Of a DNA stretch of 64,000 bases, positions 11,904 to 23,900 are shown in pieces (the first letter of the stretch is position 1; each line of letters begins with the position of its first letter). The DNA comes from Takakia lepidozioides. Taxonomy: Eukaryota; Streptophyta; Takakiopsida; Takakiales; Takakiaceae. The position numbers and the translations under genes are program-made. Where the stretch lies: assembly GCA_030704615.1 (NCBI GenBank), contig CM060732.1, forward strand, positions 73,947,053 through 74,011,052, in the 5' to 3' direction. The notes under the pieces are model-generated. The model had not been told where the DNA came from and did no database searches. It saw only the letters and a list, made by a program, of their open reading frames with translations.

Positions 11904-14900
11904 ATGGAGAAGATATCAGTTTCGATACGAGTACGGCCTCTGAGCAAGCAGGAAGCAAAGGGGAGTCCGTGGAAACTTGAACATAACTCAATTGCTCTTT
12001 GCAATGCCTCCGGGTACCCTATATCCGGCCAATCGTACACGTTCGGTATGAGTTCTTCCCATATGTCATGGTTCTGTAATGTTTGTAGCTCCTTGTTGAC
12101 TATGCTGCAGTTAGGCTTGGCCAATGTTTGGCGACAGTCTCTCTGAGGGATTTGGCCTTCTGTGAGTGTCCGCTAACCACTGGCTACTATCAACATGAAA
12201 AAACATCCTGGTTGGAGACTACTCTAATGTAGAAATGAAATGAAATAGTACTTTATAACGTCCGCGGAAAGCTCAAAGAGCTTATGGGAAAGAATGGAAA
12301 AAAAAAAGAGAGAGGATACAAAACCAGGGCAAAAAAGCAGCCCAAACGCAACTACTGCTCAAGGGATTGCCTAAGGGTCAAGGCCTCGCGCAGGTAAGCT
12401 GCCAAGCATTTCTGATCCTCATAATGGAAGACTTCAGTGAGAGATTGAGTTCCACGGAATAGACAGTGGAATCTCCCATGGATCTCATAATACAGAGGGC
12501 AATAAAAGAAGAAGCAAAGTAGCCCATGATCGGCCAACGCTGACCACAGCACATTTAGCAGTGGAATGAGGAGACCAGTTGTAGTGAGAGAGAGATGAAA
12601 TGAAATGAAATGAAATGGTACTTTATAATGACCGCGGAAAGCTCAAAGAGCTTATGGGACAAAATGGAAAAAACAAGAGAGAGGAAACTAAACCAGATCC
12701 AAAAATGAGCCCAAAAGCAACTACTGCTCAAGGGAGAGAGAACTGAAGATGGCCCCTGATCGCTTCCCTCACCTACCACTCAATTACTATTTCTCTTCTC
12801 ACAGTAAGTGTGTCTGTGGTGGGCTCTTCCAACGAGATTGGTTGCTAAGTCAACCCCGTTGTTCAAGTCAAGGTTCGTGTTTCTCAAAGGTGGATACATT
12901 GGCTGTGCATGTGGCTGCAGACCGAGTATTTGGCAGAGAGTCTACGACTTTAGACATTTATGAAGCACATACAAAAGACATAATTGCATCAACTGTAAAG
13001 GGCTTCAATGGTTTGTGCACCACACCTCAATTTCAGTGATTGTTTCTCTGGCATTTCTGTTCTACAGCCCTAAGATCTCACATGTTCATGCACATGTCAT
13101 AGGACTATCAAGCAATTGCTATGGCACGACAAGTTATGGGTTTTCATATTTATGTGTGTGCTCCAGTAGTCCAGGATTTTATCTGAATTCTCACAACCAC
13201 CATCTCCTGGACATTATGCTTTGTGAGTAGGTGAGGCTGGCCCACATGAGCGGATATTTAGCAAACCTTTTCTCTCTTTGAGTTTAGATGTTAATCTGGA
13301 AAGTGCGATGGCAATGTCAGAATTTTTTTGCATGATCATGCAGAGCAAATGGGACTATGAAGTGATGTGCAAATGAGCATATTTATTATCTTTGTTGCCA
13401 ATTTTTTTATTCCTAGACGACTGTGACAATACAGTGCCCTTCTTGCTTCCTGCATTTAGTCTCCCAGTAATTCCTCAATAGTCTATGGTGTTTAGAGCAC
13501 ATGAATTCCTTTGTCTTGACATGGCTAACTTCATTATTTTCCTTGCCTATTCCTCAGGTACTGTTTTGGCATATGGCCAGACAAGCAGTGGAAAGACCTT
13601 CACAATGCGTGGAACACTGCAAGAACCTGGGATCATTCCCCTGGCTGTGCAAGAAGTTTTCAGAAACATTCATATGGTATAACTTGTCAATAAGTTGCTC
13701 TAACTGATTTTTGGACGCCAAAGCAACTCCTAAGCAGGCATGACAACATATTTGAACTGTACAGGCAGAAAATCGTGAATTTCTTCTCCGAGTGTCATAT
13801 CTGGAGATCTACAATGAAGAGATCAATGACTTACTGGCTCCGGATAATCAAAAACTACAAGTCCATGAAAATCTGGAGGTATGCCAGCAGATTCCTTGAA
13901 ATCTCGAGGTGACCTATCTGTTTCTGAGTTCAAAGGAATTTAGAGGGACCTGGAAAATTAACTGACCTGTCCTGTAATTGGCATGTGAAAAATCTGGAGC
14001 ATCAAGGGCTGAAGACATCTCTGACATGATGCCTGTGCATGGATTGTCTACAGCGTGGAATTTTTGTGGCAGGCCTAAGAGAGGAAATAGTGGTCACCCC
14101 TGAGCAGGTTCTGGAGCTGACGGAGTTTGGTGAAAGTAAGATATGCTCGATTGGTCTCTTTTAGACAAGCATGGTGGATATTGTGGTGTGTTGATACTAT
14201 TAGCTACTAGGTGGACATGCAAATGCTTAACCTTACCTGTCTTGTGCTTCAACTAAGATGCCGATAAATAGGCTCAGGCAGCGGTTGGTTGGGATCTAAA
14301 CCGTATGGTGTTGTTGCAGGTCATCGGCATGTTGGGGAGACAAACATGAATGTTTACAGCAGCAGGTCACACACCATTTTTCGCATGGTAGGGAATTCAG
14401 TTTTATGTAACTGTTAGAACAAAGTTTGGTTGGTTCTTGAAAGGTTACAGAGGTTCTTGTCAAATTCTTGCATTGCACCCTCTCACTTTTCTCTTCCAGT
14501 TGAGATCAATACAAGTTCATTAATGTTATGATCTTTACACTCGTGTGGTTCTGACATCTCTAGTCTTTATGGGTTTGAAGGTGTGTAGTCAACTTCACAC
14601 CTTGTGCATATGAATGTACTTGATGGTGCCTTATTTTCTGAGGTGGCTCTAATACAAGCCAATGAATGCAGGTCATTGAGAGCAGGGACAGGAGCCAAGA
14701 TGACCCCTCTGGCCCTGCAACTATGCAAGAGTGTGACGCTGTGAGGGTGTCTGTCCTGGTATGACCTCAATCTGAACCTTTCCATGAGCTTTCTGCGGAT
14801 GTTATAAAGCACCATTTCATTTCATTTCATTTCATTTCATGATATCTTCTAGATTCTAATCCAGAGCTTTGAATCTTTATATTGTTCAGTTTCTTTGTCT

Positions 14901-17900
14901 GCTGTATTATCCAGTAAGATTTAGAGATTTCAATAGTGGTCTTCTCTTTGAATGGCCGGTCAAACTGGGCGCGGGGTCAATGGCCACAAGGTTATGGCGA
15001 ACAACGTCTTATGAGTACATTCTTAGAATGGCCGGTAAATGGTGGAGATTTAGATACCATCAATAAAGCTATAGAAAGAATATGTGGTGGAGTTAGCTGT
15101 TCTAATACTTGCTAGAAATGTTTGATTTTCTTGCTATAGCAGGTGAACTTTTAGTACTGGAAGGCATTACATTGACTACTTTAGTGGTCCCTTGGTCTTA
15201 GCCTCAGTAAGTTATTGAATGGCATATGACATTGTACTATTAATTATGAGTTCAATGTTTGCTTGATTTAGTATCCTGATTGTCTATCCTTGAATGGGTT
15301 TGTGCAGAATCTAGTGGATTTGGCAGGCTCAGAGAGGGTGGCCAAGTCAGGAGCTGAGGGCACGCGTCTCAAAGAGGGAACCCATATCAACAAAAGCTTG
15401 ATGACTTTAGGAACAGTGATCAACAAACTAAGTGAAGGCATCGAGAAACAGGGGTGAGGAATGATTGGTCGTTAGGAACTCATTATCTAGTACTGTAGGA
15501 GATTTTAATATTGTGAGATTGTAGACCATTGAGTGTTCTTGTTGTGGGACTGTTAGATCTAGACTGTTTGAAAACTCTGTACACCCATTCCTGGTCACAA
15601 CATGGAATCATCCCAGAATGAAGCAAATGGGTGATGAATGGGAAGCTGTGTTTTTGTATTTTTCCTTGGAGAGGGGTTCATTGACAAAACCTCAAGGACT
15701 CGATACATGGTGTTCCGGTGGATGCAGCGGGCATATTCCCTACCGTGACAGCAAACTCACAAGAATTTTGCAACCAGCCTTAGGTGGCAATGCAAAAACA
15801 GCAATCATATGCAACATCACACCTGCTTTGGTAAGCTGTACTGATCCGAAGCTCCTGCATTAGGCTGTCAAAGTGAAATTTTTTGACTTATCGTTATTTC
15901 TCATCAAGCTTGCCATTTTGTGTTCTATGTTCTCTCCTTGCTCTAGATGCCCTATGCATATGAGGTCCTTGTTTTCTATAACCCCTTCCCTCAATATGTT
16001 CTTGAAATGGTAATGGAGAGAATATGCAGGTTCATGTGGATGAGACAAGAGGCACATTGTACTTTGCGAGCAGAGCAAACTGTGTCACGAATTGTGCCCA
16101 AGTTAATGAGGTAAGCTTTGTTACTGATTCTAGAGAAATGAAATGAAATGGTGCTTTATAACGTCCGCGGAAAGCTCGTAGAGCTTATGGGACAAAATGG
16201 AAGAAAACATGAGAGAGGAACAAATCCAGAAACCACAATTAATGAGAGAAATGAAATGAAATGGTGTTTTATAATGTCTGCGGAAAGCTCATAGAGCTTA
16301 TGGGACAAAATGGAAGAAAACATGAGAGAGGAAACAAAACCAGAACTAATGTTCTAGTGATTGTCTAAGGGTGAAGGCCTTGTGCAGGTAAGCCGCCAAG
16401 CATTTCTGATCCTCATAGTGGAAGGCCTCAGTGAGAGATTGGGTTCCACTGAATAAACAGTGGAATCTCCCACGGATTTCGTAGTACAGAGGGCAGTAGA
16501 AGAAGTGTTCTTCAGTTTCAATTTCCTTGCTGCGCCCTATGCAAGCTGGACATAGGCGGTCCTCCCGTTGCAGGTTTTCCCATCTGCCAGTCTCTATCCG
16601 TAGGTTGTGGGAACCCACCCTGAACCGCCCCAATGCCCTCAGGAGGGAAGGAGATAAGGATGCTGAAAGGTGATTTGGCCTCAAGATTCTATCATCTCGG
16701 AGCACCAAGAATGTCTCTCGATAGAAGTGGAGCTTTGTCGTGAGATTGGGTAGTTTCCAAGTTCTCTTGACATGTAATTCCATAAGCTCTCTCCTAATGA
16801 GTCTGTTGCGGTCATGTCTGGATGTGATGTCCACCGCATCTGGATTCATTGGTAATAGGAAAGCAGTAGAAAGTCCGTTACGTTGAAATAAACTGTCCAC
16901 TCAAGCATACCAGGAGTTCCTGAAACCTGCAGCTTTGAGCCTCATAGATGTTGTGAGGGCCCTTGCCACGAGCCCCTTGGGTGGAAGGGCCTGTAATCTA
17001 TGGAGAAAGACTGTAGGCCGGAAGAGGGCCTCGGATTGCAATGGTACACATGCGAACTCTGCACCTAGGATCTGAGATGGAGTTGTGCTCCTGGCGCCAA
17101 GCATTGCATAGAGAAATGAAATGAAATGGTGCTTTATAATGTCTGCGGAAAGCTCATAGAGCTTATGGGACAAAATGGAAGAACATGAGAGAGGAACAAA
17201 TCCAGAAACCACAATTAATGTTCTAGCGATTGTCTAAGGGTGAAGGCCTCGTGCAGGTAGGCTGCCAAGCATTTTTGATCCTCATAGTGAAAGACATCAG
17301 TGAGAGTTTGGGTTCCACTGAATAAACAGTGGAATCTCCCACGGATCTCGTAGTATAGAGGGCAGTAGAAGAAGAAGTGTTCTTCAGTATAGAGAAATGA
17401 AATGAAATGAAATGGTACTTTATAACGTCCGCGGAAAGCTCATAGAGCTTATGGGACAAAATGGAAACATGAGAGAGGAACAAGTCCAGAAACCACAATT
17501 AATGTTCTAGCGAATGTCGAAGGGTGAAGGCCTCGTGCAGGTAGGCTGCCAAGCATTTTTTATCCTCATAGTGGAAGACATCAGTGAGAGTTTGGGTAGA
17601 GAAATGAAATGAAATGAAATGGTACTTTATAACGTCCACGGAAAGCTCATAGAGCTTATGAGAAATGAAATGAAATGAAATGGTGCTTTATAACGTCCGC
17701 GGAAAGCTCGTAGAGCTTATGGGACAAAATGGAAGAAAACATGAGAGAGGAACAAATCCAGAAACCACAATTAATGTTCTAGCGATTGTCTAAGGGTGAA
17801 GGCCTCGTGTAGGTAGGCTGCCACGCATTTTTGATCCTCATAGTGAAAGACATCAGTGAGAGTTTGGGTTCCACTGAATAAACAGTGAAATCTCCCACGG

Positions 17901-20900
17901 ATCTCGTAGTATAGAGGGCAGTAGAAGAAGTGTTCTTCAGTTTCAATTTCCTTGCTGCGCCCTATGCAAGCTGGACATAGGCGGTCCTCCCGTTGCAGGT
18001 TTTCCCATCTGCCAGTCTCTATCCGTAGGTTGTGGGAACCCACCCTGAACCGCCCCAATGCCCTCAAGAGGGAAGGAGATAAGGGTGCTGAAAGGTAATT
18101 TGGTCTCAAGATTCTATCATCGCGGAGCACCAAGAATGTCTCTCGATAGAAGTGGAGCTTTGTCGTGAGATTGGGTAGCATCCAAGTTCTCTTGACATGT
18201 AATTCCATAACCTCTCTCCGAATGAGTCTGTTGCGGTCATGTCTGGATGTGATGTCCGCCTCATCTGGGTTCATTGGTAATAGGAAAGCAGTAGAAAGTC
18301 CGTTACGTTGAAATAAACTGTCCACTCGAGCATACCAGGAGTTCCTGAAACCTGCAGCTTTGAGCCTCATAGATGTTGTGAGGGCCCTTGCCACTAGCCC
18401 TTTGGGTGGAAGGGCCTGCAATCTATGGAGAAAGATTGTAAGCCTGAAGAGGGCCTCGGATTGCAATGGTACACATGCGAACTCTGCACCTAGGATCCGA
18501 GATGGAGTTGTGCTCCTGGCGCCAAGCATTGCTTGGAGAAAAGATGACTGTAATGGTTCCAAATTCTTTTCCCACCAGGAGACAGGGACACCAGGCGCCC
18601 AGAACTCACAACCATAGATGGTAGCAGGGCTGACGACGGTGTCAAACAGCCACTTTTTGGACGGGGGATGCCGCAGATGTATTTGCTTGCATTTGGCCTG
18701 AAGGCGGACGGAGGCCGCCTTGCCTTTAGTCAACCTGTCCAAGGCAGTGGCTGCAAAGTGAAACTTGGGGGAGTGGATAACCAGACCTAGGTACCGGTAT
18801 GATTTCACAATCTCAATTTCCTGCTGGTTGAAGATGAATCTACGATCAGCCTGGCCATTGAAGACCATGATCTTGGTCTTGCTAAGATTGACCTGCATCC
18901 CATAGTCTTTGCAGATTCCAAAATTTTGAGATGGCGTTGCAGAAAGACCGGGGATTGTGCCAAAAGGGCAACATCATCAGCATAGAGGAGATCTGATTGG
19001 GTTGGTCCCCCATCCAATGGGACCCCAACCCCATGGTTTTTTGATATGTAATTCTCCAAGGCGTCAATGTAGATCCCGAACAGGGTAGGTGAAAGGGGCC
19101 AGCCCTGTTTGACTCCAATGTTGCTGTGGATCTCGGCTGAGAATTCACCAGCGATGTTGACCATGCCAGTGACAATCTCATACATAGAAGAGATGGCACA
19201 AAGGATGTCTGGAGGGACTTCCACTCTATGGAGCCGTTGGAAGAGAAGGTCCCGAGGAACTGAATCAAAGGCTTTGTGAAAGTCCACGAAGCAAACATAG
19301 ACCATTCTTTTGTCATAGCGTGCACTTTCCACCATAACTTGAAGAGTGAAGATGTGGTCAATAGTGGATCGGTTTCGACGGAAACCAGCCTGTCCCTCAG
19401 CACGAATGCGAGAGTACTCAGCCCAATCATCCAGTTCCATGGCCACTACTGCCCCAAACAGTTTAGCAAGTAATGAGGACACCATGATAGTACGATAGTT
19501 TGTCGGTGCGAGCCTGTCACCGCTCTTAAAAAGTGGGTGGATGATGCTCTTTGTCCACTCTGTTGGAAAGCCCCGTTGCACCACCTCATTGAAGAGGTTA
19601 GCTATAAAAGGGGCTAAAGTAGGTGCAGCATGCTTGATGAATTCACTCTGAAGTCCTGAAATGTCCACCGCTCTGCCATTTTGCAGCTTCTTGATTGCCT
19701 TACTGACATTGGCTGTAGTAAAGAGAGAGAAGTGAAGGGGTTTAGAGGTTATAGGAGAAGGAGTTTGGGTTGGGGAATGGTACAAAGACTGTGCATACTC
19801 ATGCCAGACATGAATGTCAGTGATTGGGGGGGGATCTCTATGAGGTTTAAGGAGGGACCAAAAAGATCGAGGAGAAAATCTGATTTTAGCAAGGAAAGAA
19901 GATTGCAACTTGATAGTGTAGGCTTGCTTTTTGGATCTAATGAGGGACTTATAGTGCTTAAGAGCAAGATTAGTGGACTCTGGAGAAGAATTGGTATCAA
20001 GTAGTAAAAATTTGATGCAACGTCTAGCAGTCTTGCATTCCTCATCATAAAATGGTGCGTAACGACGAGTGGAGAAGGGTGAGGAGGTAGATGGAAGGGT
20101 GACGGGAAAGGATCGCAGGGCTGAGTCCCAAAGGGCTTGAGTAAGATGTGTAGCCTTGTCGTTAGGAGATGATAGATGTAGAATGGAAGGGAGGGTTGAC
20201 GCAAGGTATGTTTCATACTCGGCGTCGTGTAAGTGAGAGAAAGGGGTATTAAAGTGGATACGTGGGTGTAAGGGAAGAGACGCAGAGGGGATCCTCACGG
20301 GGAGGGAGATGGAAGGAAATGCAAAGGAAAGGCAAGAGTGATCAGAATCCGGGTACCTCGTGATGTAAAAGGAGCTTATTCTATCCGGCTTGTTGGGGCT
20401 CCCCAAGAGATAGTCAACCACGCTTTGGCCCTTGTACGTGTGGCAAGTGAACTGGCTGGAGGATTTGAAGTTGGTTGTTCCATTGTAAATGGATAGCCCC
20501 TGAGTTTCACAAAACTTGAGTAGATGGTGACCGTAACTTGTGATTTCGCAAGAGGAATCTGCACTTTGCCTCTCCAATTCCGTATGCGAGCGTTGGATGT
20601 GTAGAGGATCTGTGTGGTCGAAGGTGGGGGCCTGTAGTGATCCTGTACGGGCGTTGAAATCTCCAACCAAGAAAATGTCCGTTTGTGGGGTACGGAGACA
20701 GGCCATATCGTCTTCCAATGGAACATATGGTGAATCTGTTCGAATATGTAGGCCGCTGTGCGGAGATGTGGCCGGAGCAAAATAACATCCCGCCAGCAGG
20801 ATGTTGTAGCCTTTGATGTGACACCAAATGTACCTTGCCAGTGGGTCTTTGTATGGGAAGGAGATAAGTGGGAGAAGCCAGTCAGCAAAGTAACAAGCCA

Positions 20901-23900
20901 CACCTCCAGATCCTTTGAGACCTTTACGTGGACGAATCACTGACTGAAAGCTATGCCCGAGAATAAAGGGGGGGTCCTTTCCTTCATACGCATGAGTTTC
21001 CAAAAGAAAAAGAACATCACACTTGGAAAGAATATCTAGAAGCCCTTGAGGGTGGCTCCACAACGAGCCATTACAGTTCCATGAGCCAATGTGTAGATGT
21101 GAGCGTGCGTTGGTCTCATGGTGCCCCAACCCCTATTTAGAGCTAGAGGGGCGACGTTCGTGCTCCCGGACAATTACCCTCCCATCTCGGTACACGGCAT
21201 AGTGCCCTTGAGCTCGAGCTTGCTTAACCTGCAACAGTTGCGCCCGCATGGCGTTGTATTGCAAAGGGGTCAAGTCATCGTTGAGGTACATACCCTGACC
21301 TCTCAATTGAGGTCTCTGCCTGAGGACTCTATCCCGAGCGCCCTTGTCCTTGAATCTAATGAAGAGGACTTTGTGCTCTGAAGATCCTGCACGCCAAGCC
21401 CTTTCAATGCCACTCGCGCCCCGTGGGAGAGCAAGGTTTTGCTGAATAAGGCTGGTGGCAGCGTCAAGAGGGTCCCCCTCAGCAAGGGCCCCTAGCTTCC
21501 CAGTGACCCTGAGAGAAAGGAAAGAAACATACGGAAGAGACTTCATAAAATGGCCACAGGAAGCCTGAACAATCAACGGGTCAAAAGTCTGGGGGCTGAA
21601 GAGCCTATGGGACAAGAATGCATATCAAATGTAGAAACAAGTTCTCTACTAGGCTAGTTGGCTACTTGGTGAAGGTATAAAGTATTTCTGATCTTGTATA
21701 TAAATGCTTGTTCAAAAGTCTGAGTGTGTCTGCAAGAGACTTTTGGAAATGCTTCCATCCATGTCTAATGCATTTCACATGGACTTTTTGTGTTGGTCAC
21801 AGATAATGACAGATGCTGCCTTGCTGAAGCGCCAAAAGAGGGAGATAGAAGAGCTACGTAGCAAGTTAAAGGTAATGTGTGAACATATCAGTGTATTAAT
21901 ATTGTTCATAAATGAATGGCTCCAGTAGATGTAGGTTGGATACATTATTTCCTTAGTTGATTTTTCTGTGTCTTTTGTCTTGCCTCCCCCTCCCCCAGCT
22001 GCTGAAAGCATGTCGGGAATCAAACCAGGCATGCAGTGGACAATGCTGTGCTTCTTTTTTTTACCCCTCAATATATTCCGGGACTTTTCTGAGTGTGCAT
22101 AGCATGCAGGGGTTCTGCACTGTTCGGCAGCAGCAGTGGAGGTCTAGCTGATCTCCTTAGTTTGATACACTTCAATCGATACTTCTCGTACTGTAATGAT
22201 ATAAATGGGGTCTCAGACTGCCATCTAGTTTATTGCCTTGGTGCTCACTTGAATGATTGCACCGTTCACAGGGGTCACACTCAGAACATTGGGAGGAGGA
22301 GATTCTTAACTTACGGAATGCATTGCTAAAGGTACGTGACAAACAAGTGACTGGGTCCTCCATGAAGTTTCCATCTTCTGTCAAAAGGGGTAGAAGAATG
22401 GTCCGTTGAACCATCCTTGCCTGGGATTCAAAACAAACCTTCAGGATATATCTGCAGAGTTTGTGCAAGCTATGAAATTCTCTGTAATTGCTAATGCTTG
22501 GATGTCTGGTGCTCTTGTTGCCAGACTGAATTGGAGAGAGAGCGAATGGCCTTAGAGCTGCAAGAGGAGAAGAAGGCACAAGCAGAGCGGGAGCGCCGGT
22601 TAAAGGAGCAGGCACAAAGAATTCAGAATCTCAGTACCATGGTTATTAATTCTGCTGTGGATGACCGTGACTTTGAGAAGCGCAACAAAAAGGTTAATCT
22701 CTCTGATCAACTTATCAATCATTAATGGCCTCATTATGCTCCCTTGTTTCCGACCAATTGACCACTAACTGCCGGGTTCGCAGTTCTTTCCAAATTCAGT
22801 ATTCCTGTCATAAAGACCAGCTACACCTTTGTTTTGACTTCAAATATGTGCTTATTCATGTGAGAGCTTGTTCTAGTCTGTCATTTGTTCATTCCCAGCT
22901 TGCACCAAGTGCAACCAGGTAATTGAAACTGAAAAACACTTCTTTTATTGCCCTCTGTATTATGAGATCCGTGGGAGATTCCACTGTCTATTCTGTGGGA
23001 CTCAATCTCTCACTGAAGTCTTCCATTATGAGGATAAGAAATGCTTGGCAGCTTACCTGCACGAAGCCTTGACCCTTAGGCAATCCCTTTGGTTTTGTCT
23101 CGTCTCTTCATTTCATTTCATTTCCCATAAGCTCTTTGAGCTTTCCGTGGACGTTATAAAGTACCATTTCATTTCATTTCATTTGTCAGGTATTTGCAAG
23201 CTTTGAAGCTGTTATGCATACCTTTGACTGCTATGTCTCTTGCAGGGAAATCGCCGTGAAACGTGGTGTCCAAGAATTCCTCTCTTGGAGCTAGATATTG
23301 AGGTTGGAGCACTCATTTTCTGCAGATGCATTTGTGGAATTTGTGGGTTTCGGTGTGACAATTCCCTTAGTTTCTTCCTCTGTAGGGCTTTTGCATATAA
23401 GCAACTGTGTAGGCTCACGGAGGGGTGCCCTTAAAATAGTACAGTCCCATACGAAAGGCTGTTATCTACTTGGAAAAATGGTGGCAGTGTTTTGTGTGTT
23501 CCATTCCCCTTGTATTCCATCCATCTGGTTCTCTGGTGACTCATCCTAAACTAACTGTGCTTCTAGACTTGCAGATATCTATGTATTTTTGCAGTTTTTA
23601 TAATGACAACCCTCACAAAGTATTTGTTTGCCATTCAAAACTGTATGAATGCAGCAACAGGATCTGAAAAGGTCTTTTACAAAGGCCACTGCACGAGGCC
23701 CTCTTCATGAGTTGGCACTGCCATCAAGGAGGGAGAGAATGCAAGGTTTGCCCCCCCCTTTTGAGAAGCTTTGTGAGGAGGAAGACACTACAGCTTTTGA
23801 AGGCTTCAAGGTGGCAGAGGGAAATTCAGCAGCTGGAAGCCCATCTGAAAGTGGTAGCTTTGGTTTAGGCAGTTTCTACCTGGATCCAAGCTCCCGTATT

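Larger units (their letters stand above)
17661..21615 (-). mobile_element. near-complete LINE retrotransposon, intron 10 of the kinesin gene
   Basis: The element reads 5' to 3' on the minus strand: ORF1, then ORF2 with endonuclease and reverse transcriptase, then a 3' UTR with a hairpin and an ATTTC-repeat tail. The 5' end is probably truncated, since ORF1 has no good start and similarity cannot be followed beyond about 21615. The kinesin intron continues cleanly to the exon at 21803, so it is spliced out as intron sequence. Confidence 0.88.

Noticed and set aside
20376-20903. Minus-strand 175-codon frame inside the LINE
   Set aside because: It overlaps the endonuclease-RT frame out of register and has no domain.
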